Assembly: GCA_963799065.1 (NCBI GenBank)
Contig: CAWCVJ010000003.1
Coordinates: 930,001-994,000 of the forward strand
Direction of reading: 5' to 3'
Origin: JAJPHW01 sp963799065
GTDB taxonomy: Bacteria; Acidobacteriota; Terriglobia; Terriglobales; Acidobacteriaceae
Length of the DNA: 64,000 nt
The stretch's first letter is position 1. Every line of letters starts with the position of its first letter. The position numbers and the translations under genes were made by a program. Of this stretch, positions 17,320-26,722 are shown one piece after another. The notes under the pieces were generated by a model. The model was given only the letters and a program-made list of their open reading frames with translations. It searched no databases and was not told where the DNA came from.

Positions 17320-19589
17320 GTTCCTTCCCTGGAGCTACGGAACCGCCTGGTCTGTTCTTAATGACGAACAGTTTCGAGACCGGAGGCAGCGAACGCCAAT
17401 TTGCGGCCCTCGCCCAGTCCTTTCTGGAAAGCTCCTTTCATCCCAGGATTGGTTGCATCGCCAAGCGAGGAGATTTTCTCGAAGGCTTCGGTGACGTTTT
17501 GGAATTTCCCCTGGGCGGCAATTTGTACGGTTTCCGGTCGCTACGAACGCGCCTGCGCCTTGCGCGCTACCTGAGAGGTTCGCGCACAGCGGTGGCTCAG
17601 GCATTCGACTTCTACACCAATCTGGTTTTGATTCCCGCCGCCCGGATGGCTGGAGTGCCCGTAGTCATCGGGAGCCAGCGTCAGCTCGGAGATTTACTAA
17701 GCCCCGCTAAATTTCGCGCACAGTTGGCGGTGTTCCGTTGGTGTGACGCCGTCGTCTGCAATTCCGCCGCCGCCGCGAAGATTCTTCTCGACCGAGGCAT
17801 GCCAGAAAGCCGGATTGTCGTAATCGGCAACGGCCTTCCAGCCTCGGCGTTCGCTGCCGCCATTCCCGTTCTCGTCCGCCGTTCTGACCTTCTTCGCGTA
17901 GGCATGATCGCCAGGATGAACGAGCCCTCTAAGAACCATGGCATTTTTCTGCTCGCCGCAGCCCGGATCGCGAAGGACTTCCCCCAAACCGAGTTCATCC
18001 TGGCGGGGGACGGTCCGCTGCGGCTCGAGTTAGAACGTCAGACACGAGAATTGGGTATTGCAAGTCGGGTCAGGTTCTTGGGAGATCGCAGCGATATTGC
18101 CGGCATTCTCGCGGCCCTGGATGTGTCCGTGCTGCCATCCAATTCAGAGAGTTTGTCGAACGCGATTTTGGAATCGATGGCGGCCGGGGTCCCAGTCGTG
18201 GCGACCCAGGTCGGGGGCAATCCGGAGTTGGTAACCAATGACCGTGGAATTCTAGTGCCTCCCGGCGACGAGAACGCCTTGACGCACGCAATGGAGCGGC
18301 TCTTGCGGAATCCGGCCATGCGAGCTGAGTTCGGCGCCAATGCCAAAGCGTTCGCGGAGTCGAATTTTACTCTGGCGGCGATGCAGAAAAAGTACGAGGA
18401 TTTGTATGCTGATTTGCTCGATTCGAAACTCCGGCGGCAGCCGCGATCATATCGAACTCTCAAAGTGGATCGTCCGCCGCCCCAGCTTCGGATAGCGATC
18501 ATCGCCGCATCCTCACGCTATGTCGGGGGTCAGTCGGTTCAGGCGGAATTGCTCCTGGAGCATTGGCGCAACGACCCTGATGTCAAAGCTTTTTCGATTA
18601 CCATAGACCCGCCCTTGCCTGGGTGGCTGCGCTGGGTCGAGTCGATCCCCGTTCTTCGAACCCTGGTCCGACAGCCGATCTATCTTTCGACGCTGTGGTC
18701 GGGATTGAAAGGTGCCGATGTCGCCCACATTTTTTCTGCCTCTTATTGGTCGTTCTTGATCGCGCCAACGCCTGCGTTGTTTCTGGCCCGAGCACTGGGA
18801 AAGAAGACGATGATCCATTACCACAGTGGCGAGGCTCGGGATCATCTACGACGCTTTCGCAGTGCTGCACCCACGCTTGCAAAAGCGGGCCGGCTCGTTG
18901 TGCCATCGGAATACCTTGCGGATGTGTTTCGCGAATTTGGGCTCGCGGCCCAGGTTGTCCCGAACTTTGTGGATACGGCGCAGTTCGTTTTTCGCGCGCG
19001 AAATCCGTTGCGTCCCCATCTGGTTTGTACGCGCGGTTTCCATACCTATTATCGTGTGGACCTGGTGGTAAGAGCCTTCGCCGAAGTTCAGCGGGAATTT
19101 CCCAATGCCCGCCTCGACCTTGTAGGGCGCGGTCCGCAGGAAGACGAAATTCGATCGCTCGTCGAGCGGCTCGCTCTGCATGGGGTGAACTTTACCGGAG
19201 TCGCGTCGCGTCAAGAGATCGGTCGCTGCTACGATGCTGCGGATATCTTCATCAACGCCTCGGTACTCGACAATATGCCGGTTTCCATCCTCGAAGCATT
19301 TGCAGCCGGCACTCCCGTCGTAAGCTCCGCCCCGGAAGGCATCCGTTACCTGGTCGAGAACGAGCGCACTGGGTTGCTCTCTGAGCCGGGCGATGCCACG
19401 GGGCTTGCCGGGAATGTAATCCGGTTGCTACGCGATACCGGCTTAGCGTCCCGCGTCGCCGCCAATGCCTATGAGCAGTCCAAACGTTATCGCTGGTGCG
19501 AGGTACGTCAGGAATGGTTGGATATTTACCGCTCCTTGATAACCCACGCGCCACCGATCAAAGTCTCAGCAGCGTTGCCTGAACAATAA
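17316..19589 (+). CDS. Tandem fusion of two GT4 glycosyltransferases
   Basis: A 757-residue protein made of two complete GT-B units. The first (about 1-370) has FETGGSERQFAALA near the N-terminus, VGMIARMNEPSKNHG, and the donor-site motif SNSESLSNAILESMAAGVPVV. The second (about 385-745) has SSRYVGGQSVQAELLLEHW, HYHSGEARDH, and the donor-site NASVLDNMPVSILEAFAAGTPVVS. Each half keeps the E-x7-E-like glutamates of GT4 enzymes, so both may be active and could add two successive sugars. The ATG overlaps the asnB-type stop by 4 bp. It acts on lipid-linked precursors at the cytoplasmic face. The fold assignment is clear; sugar specificity is unknown. Confidence 0.87.
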   Translation: MSSFPGATEPPGLFLMTNSFETGGSERQFAALAQSFLESSFHPRIGCIAKRGDFLEGFGDVLEFPLGGNLYGFRSLRTRLRLARYLRGSRTAVAQAFDFYTNLVLIPAARMAGVPVVIGSQRQLGDLLSPAKFRAQLAVFRWCDAVVCNSAAAAKILLDRGMPESRIVVIGNGLPASAFAAAIPVLVRRSDLLRVGMIARMNEPSKNHGIFLLAAARIAKDFPQTEFILAGDGPLRLELERQTRELGIASRVRFLGDRSDIAGILAALDVSVLPSNSESLSNAILESMAAGVPVVATQVGGNPELVTNDRGILVPPGDENALTHAMERLLRNPAMRAEFGANAKAFAESNFTLAAMQKKYEDLYADLLDSKLRRQPRSYRTLKVDRPPPQLRIAIIAASSRYVGGQSVQAELLLEHWRNDPDVKAFSITIDPPLPGWLRWVESIPVLRTLVRQPIYLSTLWSGLKGADVAHIFSASYWSFLIAPTPALFLARALGKKTMIHYHSGEARDHLRRFRSAAPTLAKAGRLVVPSEYLADVFREFGLAAQVVPNFVDTAQFVFRARNPLRPHLVCTRGFHTYYRVDLVVRAFAEVQREFPNARLDLVGRGPQEDEIRSLVERLALHGVNFTGVASRQEIGRCYDAADIFINASVLDNMPVSILEAFAAGTPVVSSAPEGIRYLVENERTGLLSEPGDATGLAGNVIRLLRDTGLASRVAANAYEQSKRYRWCEVRQEWLDIYRSLITHAPPIKVSAALPEQ

Positions 19590-19614
19590 CGCGGAGCCAT
19601 GCGGTACGATGCCC

Positions 19615-20337
19615 TCAATTCGTTCTACTGGGCGGGTTCAGCCGTTTCGGCTCTTTGACCGCGTACTTTAACAAGCACCACAGAGCTCGCACGCCATCCT
19701 TCCAGCCAATCTTCTTGCCCTCTTCGTAGGTGCGGCCGGAATAGCTGATGCCGATCTCATAAATTCGCAGCTTAAGCCGCGAGATTTTGACCGTGACCTC
19801 AGGCTCAAAGCCGAATCGATCTTCTTCCAGTTCGATGGATTGAATCACTTCACGCCGAAACACTTTGTAGCACGTTTCCATGTCGCTCAGATTCAGATTG
19901 GTGATGGCGTTGGAGAGTAGAGTAAGCACGCCATTGCCCACGGAGTGCCAGAAGTAGAGAACCCGATGCGGCCTTCCACCCATAAATCGCGAACCGTAGA
20001 CCACATCGGCCTTGCCCTCGACCAGTGGTCCCAGGAGCAGGGGATACTCAGAGGGATCGTATTCCAGGTCGGCGTCCTGAATCAGCACATAATCGCCGGT
20101 CGCCTCCTGAATGCCTCGTCGCAGAGCCGCTCCCTTGCCCATATTGCGCGGCTGCAACAACACTCGAATCTCGGGCCGCTCCTGCGCCAACGCGGTTAGG
20201 ATTTCCCGCGAACGATCGGTGGATCCATCGTCGACACAGAGCAACTCCATTTCCAGGGGCACGGCCAAAACTCTTTCGATAGCAAACCTTAAGGTCGGTT
20301 CTTCGTTATAGATTGGAATGACGACAGAAACTTTCAT
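19615..20337 (-). CDS. Glycosyltransferase family 2 (dolichyl-phosphate mannosyltransferase-like)
   Basis: A 240-residue GT-A enzyme without a membrane anchor. Motifs are SVVIPIYNEEPTL at the N-terminus, the nucleotide-binding VDDGSTDRS, the metal-binding IQDADLEYDP (DxD-like), GSRFMGG, and the late FEPEVTVKISR and SYSGRTYEEGKKIGWKDG segments typical of DPM1-like enzymes. These usually transfer a sugar to a polyprenyl phosphate. It is encoded opposite to its neighbours, converging with the GT4-GT4 gene (25 bp between stops). It diverges from the YdcF-like gene across about 80 bp. Confidence 0.88.
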   Translation of the reverse strand: MKVSVVIPIYNEEPTLRFAIERVLAVPLEMELLCVDDGSTDRSREILTALAQERPEIRVLLQPRNMGKGAALRRGIQEATGDYVLIQDADLEYDPSEYPLLLGPLVEGKADVVYGSRFMGGRPHRVLYFWHSVGNGVLTLLSNAITNLNLSDMETCYKVFRREVIQSIELEEDRFGFEPEVTVKISRLKLRIYEIGISYSGRTYEEGKKIGWKDGVRALWCLLKYAVKEPKRLNPPSRTN

Positions 20338-20419
20338 GGGGTGATCACAGTAAATTCCGTTTAAGTTGGTTGGAGGATATCACGCACGACATTACCTATG
20401 ACCCCGACCGGATGGGGAG

Positions 20420-21070
20420 TTGATTCGCCAGCGCAGCCCACGCGGGCCAGCTCGCGCCCAGTATGCACTGTTGCCCTTACTGGGCGCAACCCTTGCCATA
20501 TTTTTTTCCCTGCGATGGGGCGGCGAGTTGCTTATTTCAAGCCAGCCCTTGCCCCCCGCCGTGGATGCGGCTGCGATACTCCAGGGTTCCATCCTGGGTG
20601 AGAAAGCTCGCGTTGCCGGAGCGGTTCGATTGTGGCAGCAGGGAACTGCGAAACGTATTTTACTCAGTGTTCCCGCCGAATCCTATTGGGGGCGGCCCGT
20701 CGCGCCGACCGCCTACGCATACATCGAGAAGACTTACGGTCGGGCGGCGGCGGACAGTGTCGACTTCTGCACCACCGGACCGGATGTCGACTCCACCGAG
20801 CAGGAGGCCGGGGTTCTCGTGGCCTGCATCCGCGAACACGGTTGGAATTCGGTTGCCGTCGTTACTTCCGATTATCACACTCGCCGCGCTGGGATCATTT
20901 GGCGAAGAACGCTTTCGCGGCAAGCTTCTTCCGTTCAGCTTTGGGTTTATGGAGTATCCGATCCTGAGTTTCACGCTCGGGGCTGGTGGCGAGATCGTCG
21001 GTCGTCAAAGACCTGGCTCATGGAGTCCACGAAACTTCTTTGGACCGTCTTGGCGCCGGCAAAATCTTGA
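20420..21070 (+). CDS. YdcF/ElyC-family protein (DUF218)
   Basis: A 216-residue protein with one N-terminal membrane segment (LLPLLGATLAIFFSLRWGG) and a DUF218 domain. Recognisable parts are AAAILQGSILGEKARVAGAVRLWQQG, LLSVPAESYWG, DSTEQEAGVLVACIREHGW and VAVVTSDYHTRRAGIIWRR. The family includes SanA and ElyC, linked to envelope or polysaccharide biogenesis, with unknown chemistry. The start is a TTG at 20420, the only usable codon after an in-frame TGA at 20399. The ribosome site is weak, so the start is uncertain. Its stop is 7 bp from the convergent amidotransferase stop. Confidence 0.75.
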   Translation: MIRQRSPRGPARAQYALLPLLGATLAIFFSLRWGGELLISSQPLPPAVDAAAILQGSILGEKARVAGAVRLWQQGTAKRILLSVPAESYWGRPVAPTAYAYIEKTYGRAAADSVDFCTTGPDVDSTEQEAGVLVACIREHGWNSVAVVTSDYHTRRAGIIWRRTLSRQASSVQLWVYGVSDPEFHARGWWRDRRSSKTWLMESTKLLWTVLAPAKS

Positions 21071-21077
21071 CGACCCC

Positions 21078-23036
21078 TTAAGCCGGTGACGGGATCGTTC
21101 TCTCCACGCCCGCTTGCGCAGGAAGTTCGTGCGAGTCCCCCTCCAGGCAAACCCGCTGCCAGAGTTCCAGATTCAACAGCCGCCAGATGCGATCGTAGTT
21201 ATCCCGGTGCTCGGATCGGTGCTCCTGAAAGAGTCGTTGGACCGCGGCGGGATTGAACAATCCACGGGCCGTGCTCCGTTTTTCGGAGAGAAAGTTTTGG
21301 ATGACATCCAGGCGAGGTCCGGCTAGCCATTGGCTCCAAGGCGTGGGAAAACCGAGTTTTTGTCGATACACGATGGAATGCGGAAGCAGATCTTCCACCG
21401 CCTTCTTCAGAATTTGTTTTCCCGCTCCACCCTGGAGGAGCTGGGATTGCGGCACCCGCATGGCGAAATCGACCAAAGGCTGATCCAAAAAAGGAACGCG
21501 GCTTTCGATGGAAGCGGCCATGCTCATGTTGTCCTGCTTCATCAGCAACTCGACGAGATAGGTCTTGATGTCGGTGTAGAGCAGCCGTTTCAGTGCATCG
21601 CCGGAAGAATGCTCCCAGTACTCGAGCACATGCTTATAGCTCGAACCCTTCGCAAACTCCCGTCCGGCTTCGTCGGACAAAAGGCCAGACTGTTCGTCTT
21701 CGCTAAACGCAGAAAAAAAATTGTCGAAATAAAACGAACTCCACGAGCCCCCATCTTTGGCCAGAAAAGTATGCGTCAGTTTTCGCCGCAGGTCGGAACC
21801 AATCCAGCCTGAATTTGCTATGGACTGCCTTACCCGCCGCCTCAGAAATCCAGGCACCGTGCTTCGGTAAATGCGATCCAATCTACCATTCTTGAGGGTA
21901 AACGCGTAACGTCCATAACCCGCCAGGGTTTCGTCGCTGCCTTCCCCGGTCAAAACTACTTTGACTCGTTCGCGCGCCAGCCGGGCCACAAAATAGAGCG
22001 CCACGCTGGAAGGCCACACAAGCGGCTCATCTTCGTGCCAGATCAATTTCGGCAGCGCATCGAAAAACTCTTGCTCGCCGACTAACACCTCGTGATGTGT
22101 GGCATTGAGGTGCTGTGCCACGGCGCGGGCATAAGGTAACTCGCTGTATTTCTCTTCCGAGTACCCCACCGAGAATGTTTCGATCCGGTCGCCTCGAAGT
22201 TGGGTCATCAACGCGGCCACCGCGCTTGAGTCCAAGCCTCCACTCAGAAAGACTCCGAGAGGAACATCGCTCATTAAATGGCTGCCGACGGCGTCTTCGA
22301 GCAAGCCGCGATAGGTCGCAACGTACCCCCTGTCGTTGAGGCCATCTTCTCCAGCCTCTACACGCAGATCCCAGTACTGATGAATGCGCAGCTCTCCGCG
22401 TTGGTCGAGCTCGGCCCAGTGCCCAGGCATCAGCTTCTGAATCCCCTCATAAAACGTTTCTGCTCCGGAAACGTATCCCATCGCAAGATACTCGGGCAGA
22501 ACCGACCGGTTGAATTCGGGGCTCACCTCGGGGTGTGCGAGAAGAACCTTGATCTCCGATCCGAAGAGGAAAAGCCCCGGGGTCTGACGATAGTAGAGAG
22601 GCTTGATCCCAAGGCGGTCCCGCGCCAGGAAAAGGCGACGCTTCCGGCTATCCCAGATGGCGAAGGCAAACATTCCACGCAATTCTTGTACGCATTCGCG
22701 TCCGTATTCCTCGTAGAGGTGGACGATGGTTTCTGTGTCGCAATGGGAGCGAAAGCGGTGTCCGCGCGAGATTAGCCGTTCTCGCAAGGCGACGTGATTA
22801 TAAATTTCACCGTTGAAGACAATCCAAATTTTGCCGTCTTCGTTGCTGAGCGGTTGATGGCCGGCGGCGACATCGATGATGCTGAGGCGGCGCATCCCCA
22901 GCCCGACGCCGCGTTCCGTGTAGATTCCCTCATCATCGGGGCCGCGATGCACCATTGCGGCACACATGAGTCGCAGAACGGACTCGTCAAGCCTTTCGCT
23001 CCCGTCGAACTTGACTACGCCCGTAATGCCACACAT
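21078..23036 (-). CDS. asnB: Asparagine synthetase (glutamine-hydrolysing), second copy
   Basis: A 652-residue class-II amidotransferase/synthetase. MCGITGV carries the Cys2 nucleophile, with HRGPDDEG, RRLSIIDVAAGHQP and NGEIYNH in the Ntn domain. The synthetase has SGGLDSS at 265-271, TGEGSDETLAGY, KQDNMSMAASIESRVPFLD and RQKLGFPTPWSQW. It differs from the first copy (15.4-17.3 kb), whose PPi loop reads SGGTDSS. It is adjacent to YdcF and a GT4 gene, so a role in amidating sugars or peptidic substituents is as likely as asparagine synthesis. It starts divergently to the GT4 at 23204 with a 167-bp gap for promoters. Confidence 0.87.
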   Translation of the reverse strand: MCGITGVVKFDGSERLDESVLRLMCAAMVHRGPDDEGIYTERGVGLGMRRLSIIDVAAGHQPLSNEDGKIWIVFNGEIYNHVALRERLISRGHRFRSHCDTETIVHLYEEYGRECVQELRGMFAFAIWDSRKRRLFLARDRLGIKPLYYRQTPGLFLFGSEIKVLLAHPEVSPEFNRSVLPEYLAMGYVSGAETFYEGIQKLMPGHWAELDQRGELRIHQYWDLRVEAGEDGLNDRGYVATYRGLLEDAVGSHLMSDVPLGVFLSGGLDSSAVAALMTQLRGDRIETFSVGYSEEKYSELPYARAVAQHLNATHHEVLVGEQEFFDALPKLIWHEDEPLVWPSSVALYFVARLARERVKVVLTGEGSDETLAGYGRYAFTLKNGRLDRIYRSTVPGFLRRRVRQSIANSGWIGSDLRRKLTHTFLAKDGGSWSSFYFDNFFSAFSEDEQSGLLSDEAGREFAKGSSYKHVLEYWEHSSGDALKRLLYTDIKTYLVELLMKQDNMSMAASIESRVPFLDQPLVDFAMRVPQSQLLQGGAGKQILKKAVEDLLPHSIVYRQKLGFPTPWSQWLAGPRLDVIQNFLSEKRSTARGLFNPAAVQRLFQEHRSEHRDNYDRIWRLLNLELWQRVCLEGDSHELPAQAGVERTIPSPA

Positions 23037-23203
23037 GTTTTCGTTTCGCCTGACATCGATGTCACGAGAATTCTTGGGTTTACTCTGGGACAGTAGCCGT
23101 TTTTCTGGGCTGACGAGCGCTCAGCAATCAGTTACGAGTATAGCAACCGGCAAATCGGAAACTGCGGCCGCCGAGCGCGAGGAAATGCTGATAGGGTTTT
23201 AGA

Positions 23204-24415
23204 GTGAAAATTTTGTGGGTTAAACCCGGCAAGCTGCTGCCGCTCGACTCCGGCGGCAAACTGCGAACCTACAACATACTTCGCCACCTGTCGCTAAGTC
23301 ACCAGGTTACCTACCTTTCTTATTACGGCGGGCCGCGCGACGAGCACTACGAAGCCGAAATTCTGCAACTTGTACCCGGAACAATTTCGTTAAACACTGG
23401 CGCTTCTGAGAGTAGCGGCCTGATGAGGTACTTGGATTATTTCCTTCATCTGCCTGTACGCGCGCCGTATGCGGTTTCCCGTTTTGCTTCGGCGCGAGTT
23501 CGAAAAGTCGTCGCCCAGTACTTTAAGCAGCGCCGATTCGACGTTGCGATTTGCGACTTTCTAGCCAGCGCCCCGAACTTTCCGTCGCGGCTGGATACTC
23601 CAACGGTACTGTTTCAACACAATGTCGAAAGCATGTTGTGGAGGCGCCGAGCTCAGTTTGCAACCGGAGTGGCCGGGCGCTTGATTTCGAATCTCGAGTC
23701 CGCCAAGATGAGCCGTTACGAAGCGGAACAAGTTCGTCGCTTTCCCCATGTGCTGGCGGTTTCCGAGCAAGACCGCGTCGCTATGGTCTCGATGGTAGAT
23801 CCTTCACGCATCAGCGTGGTTCCGACTGGGGTCGATCTCGAGAAGTACCGTTACGATCCGGAACTGCGCCCCGCGGGTTCCCTTGTCGTATTCACGGGCT
23901 CCATGGATTGGGAAGCCAACATCGATGGAGTGGAATATTTCTGCCGGAGTATTTGGCCATCGGTGTTGCAGCAGGCACCGGAAGCGCGCTTCCGCATCGT
24001 GGGGCGTGATCCTCATGCCCGAGTCAGGAGGCTCGCGTCGGAGTCGATCGAAGTCACGGGCAGTGTGCCGTCGATCCTCGATCATCTTCGCCAAGCCGCA
24101 GTTCTCGTGGTTCCGCTCCGAATCGGGGGTGGCACTCGGATAAAAATTTACGAAGGGATGGCCATCGGTAAAGCGACGGTCTCCACCCCTGTGGGAGCGG
24201 AAGGACTGGACGTCCGCCACGAGCATGACATTCTACTGACCGATGACCCCGCCCAATTCGCCACTTATATCGCCACCTTATTGCGCCACGAAGAACTCAG
24301 GCGAAAATATGAAATCGCGGCCGCCAAAACTGCCAGTCAGTACGATTGGTCGGTCGTCACGGAACAATTCGTGAACCAGATCCGAAGAGCGATAGAGAAG
24401 CTGCAAGCGAAATAA
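23204..24415 (+). CDS. GT4-type sugar transferase, PEP-CTERM/EpsH1-associated type
   Basis: A 403-residue GT-B enzyme. The start MKILWVKPGKLLPLDSGGKLR and FQHNVESMLWRRRA are typical of the TIGR03087-like subgroup (recalled). The C-terminal half has VVPTGVDLEKY, VFTGSMDWEANIDGVEYF, FRIVGRDPHARV, and the donor-site PLRIGGGTRIKIYEGMAIGKATVSTPVGAEG. The start is a GTG at 23204 after a moderate AGGG ribosome site. It is probably the last glycosyltransferase of the polysaccharide cluster. Around 120 bp of AT-richer sequence follows before the DUF3443 gene, which marks the end of the region. Confidence 0.85.
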   Translation: MKILWVKPGKLLPLDSGGKLRTYNILRHLSLSHQVTYLSYYGGPRDEHYEAEILQLVPGTISLNTGASESSGLMRYLDYFLHLPVRAPYAVSRFASARVRKVVAQYFKQRRFDVAICDFLASAPNFPSRLDTPTVLFQHNVESMLWRRRAQFATGVAGRLISNLESAKMSRYEAEQVRRFPHVLAVSEQDRVAMVSMVDPSRISVVPTGVDLEKYRYDPELRPAGSLVVFTGSMDWEANIDGVEYFCRSIWPSVLQQAPEARFRIVGRDPHARVRRLASESIEVTGSVPSILDHLRQAAVLVVPLRIGGGTRIKIYEGMAIGKATVSTPVGAEGLDVRHEHDILLTDDPAQFATYIATLLRHEELRRKYEIAAAKTASQYDWSVVTEQFVNQIRRAIEKLQAK

Positions 24416-24539
24416 TGTGGCGGCCTCCCTAGCAGCTTTTTGTTACGGGAGTGTGATCGCTGGATTAAAAATGATTCATCAAGTTTCTATCGCCTATCTA
24501 TGGCTTTATGCAGCGAAATCTTATATAGAATAACCAACC

Positions 24540-26162
24540 ATGAAAAAGGCGATTGGGCTCTCAATCCGTCGTGGCAGTGCTTTGCGCCGGCGCGTTCGCG
24601 GAGCGGGTTTGCCCGGATTTGCTTTTGCTGTCGTGTTCGGAGTGCTCGCTATCTCTACTGCCTGTGGCACGGGGAGTTCAAAGAGCACACCCACCACGAT
24701 CATCACGACTCCCTCGGGCCTCGCTATCACCAGTGGCAAGTCTCAGAGCCTTAGCGCCACCGGTTCAGATGGCTCGGTCGTCACCTGGAGCCTCTCCGGG
24801 CCCGGAAGCCTGGTGAATCCGCAGGATCCGCTCGGGGGTCTAATCGGCACGACTCCGGCCGGCGCGGTTACCTACGTGGCGCCCGTGGTCGTCACCAACA
24901 CCTATGCCGTGGTTACCGTGACCTCGACCTCGAACAGCGCTTCCACCGCCTATATCCCGATCACGGTGATGCCAATCAATGTGTTTGGCAACGTGCAACC
25001 TGTGAGTGTCGAGGCAGGCCCGAGTTCTCAAACCTACCGCAACGGCGCCTTCACCAGTGTAACGGTTTGCCTGCCGGGGACCGTCAATTGTCAAACCATC
25101 GACGGGATTCTCGTCGACACCGGGTCGGCCGGCTTGCGAGTTCTGGCGTCTGCCCTGCCCAAACTTCCCGTCCTCCAAGATAGCAAGGGCAACAGTGTCA
25201 GTGAATGCCTTCAATTTCCCAATCAGTCCTACCTTTGGGGAAACGTAGCCGTCGCGGACATACGCATGAATGCTGAAGTGGCGGGATCGGTTTCCATTCA
25301 ATCGATCGCCGACCCGGTGAGTGGCGCGATTCCTTCCGACTGCACCAGCAGCGGGGCCGGACTGGATGGGGACAGCCTCGAAGCCCTTGGCGCGAATGGA
25401 ATTCTCGGGTTGGGTCTCGATCCCCAGGATTGTGGCGTCGCGTGCGATCCGTCCGCAGGCGGAACTCCTCCCGGGCCGGCTTACTACACCTGCTCCGGGG
25501 GAACTTGCTCCGCCGCTTTTGTGCCTCTCTACCAGCAGGTTACTCAGCCCGTCACCAAGTTCCCTGTCGATAACAATGGGGAGGCGCTTCAGTTGGGCGG
25601 TCTCTCTGGAGTTTCAAACACCATCGCAGGCTCGCTGACCTTCGGCATCGGAACTCAAACCAACAATGCGCTCGGAACTGCCACAGTTTTTACGGTGGAC
25701 AGCAACAACAACTTCACGACTGATTTCGCCGGGCAAAAACTGACCGCCAGCTTCATCGATAGCGGATTGGACGCCCTGTTTTTCCCCGATGCGAGTCTTC
25801 CCGTCTGTCCGAGTCCCGATGCTTCCTTCTTTTGTCCGACTACGTTAACGCCACTTACCGCGGTCAACATAGGCGCCAACAAGGTGCAAAGTACAATCAA
25901 TTTCAGCGTGGACAACGCGGCCGACTTGTTTTCCACCGATCCCGGGGATGCCGCCTTCAGCAATCTGTCCGGCCCGGCGGGCACTGCTGCTTGCGTTAAT
26001 GGCGCGGGGGCTTGCAGCTTTGAGTGGGGATTGCCTTTTTTCTATGGGCGTAGCGTTTTTGTGGCGATCAACGGGCAGTCCGCGCCGCCTGGGATCAACG
26101 GGCAAGCTCCCGATGTCCCCAATCCCCCGTGGTGGGCATACACAACCGCTTTCACAAAGTGA
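24540..26162 (+). CDS. DUF3443 family exported lipoprotein with two aspartic-protease-like motifs
   Basis: A 540-residue exported protein. The N-terminus is an Arg-rich region, a hydrophobic stretch and Cys42 in AISTACG, resembling a lipoprotein signal. Residues about 55-145 look like one Ig-like domain. The DUF3443 region (about 155-540) has DGILVDTGSAGLR (DTGS at 193-196), YLWGNVAVADIRM, GANGILGLGL and ASFIDSGLDALFFPD (DSG at 407-409). It also has many paired cysteines and ends in EWGLPFFYGRSVFVAI. The spacing of the two D-T/S-G motifs is like bilobal pepsin-type enzymes, but proteolysis is not demonstrated for this family. It forms a cluster with DUF2844 and a second DUF3443 gene. Confidence 0.82.
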   Translation: MKKAIGLSIRRGSALRRRVRGAGLPGFAFAVVFGVLAISTACGTGSSKSTPTTIITTPSGLAITSGKSQSLSATGSDGSVVTWSLSGPGSLVNPQDPLGGLIGTTPAGAVTYVAPVVVTNTYAVVTVTSTSNSASTAYIPITVMPINVFGNVQPVSVEAGPSSQTYRNGAFTSVTVCLPGTVNCQTIDGILVDTGSAGLRVLASALPKLPVLQDSKGNSVSECLQFPNQSYLWGNVAVADIRMNAEVAGSVSIQSIADPVSGAIPSDCTSSGAGLDGDSLEALGANGILGLGLDPQDCGVACDPSAGGTPPGPAYYTCSGGTCSAAFVPLYQQVTQPVTKFPVDNNGEALQLGGLSGVSNTIAGSLTFGIGTQTNNALGTATVFTVDSNNNFTTDFAGQKLTASFIDSGLDALFFPDASLPVCPSPDASFFCPTTLTPLTAVNIGANKVQSTINFSVDNAADLFSTDPGDAAFSNLSGPAGTAACVNGAGACSFEWGLPFFYGRSVFVAINGQSAPPGINGQAPDVPNPPWWAYTTAFTK

Positions 26163-26239
26163 GAAGTGAAAAGCCCAGGGATCGCGAGGCTGGGCTCGAA
26201 GAAGACTTTCGGAACTCGAATTTTATGACTAGGCAATCT

Positions 26240-26722
26240 ATGAACACGAAAAGGCATTCGACCTCATCGCCCTTGGGACTGATCGGCATTGCGGTCTTCA
26301 CCCTGGGGATTTGCTCTTCGGCTCATGCCGCACTGGGCGGCGGACTGGACTCGGTACAGGCGGATCAAACTCAACTGAAGGCCCATGTGATCCTCCACCA
26401 GGGCCAGACTTACACCGTCCATGAAATGAAAGCCGGAACCGGAATCACCGTGCGGGAGTACGTTTCGTCCGAAGGACGTGTCTTTGGCATCGCTTGGCAG
26501 GGTCCGTTCATTCCCGACATGCGGCAGTTGCTCGGCACTTACTTTGTGCAATTTTCGCTGGCCGCGAAAGCGCAACGCGAAAGCCACGTAGGACGCTGGC
26601 CGCTTAACATTCAGGAGCCAGGCTTGGTAGTTCAAACCGCAGGCCACATCCGCGCCTTCTCGGGCCGAGCCTACGATCCTGAATTACTACCTGCAGGAGT
26701 TGGCGTCGATGCCGTACGCTAA
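26240..26722 (+). CDS. DUF2844 family exported protein
   Basis: About 160 residues with a clear signal peptide (LIGIAVFTLGICSSAHA followed by ALGG). The mature part contains HVILHQGQTYTVHEM, GITVREYVSSEGRVFGIAWQGPFIPD and LLGTYF, characteristic of DUF2844. The ATG at 26240 is chosen for the AGG about 6 bp upstream; 26225 is an in-frame alternative. Known DUF2844 genes commonly neighbour DUF3443 genes, as here on both sides, which implies a shared but unknown envelope function. The end of the gene overlaps the next start by 14 bp, so the pair is translationally coupled. Confidence 0.8.
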   Translation: MNTKRHSTSSPLGLIGIAVFTLGICSSAHAALGGGLDSVQADQTQLKAHVILHQGQTYTVHEMKAGTGITVREYVSSEGRVFGIAWQGPFIPDMRQLLGTYFVQFSLAAKAQRESHVGRWPLNIQEPGLVVQTAGHIRAFSGRAYDPELLPAGVGVDAVR

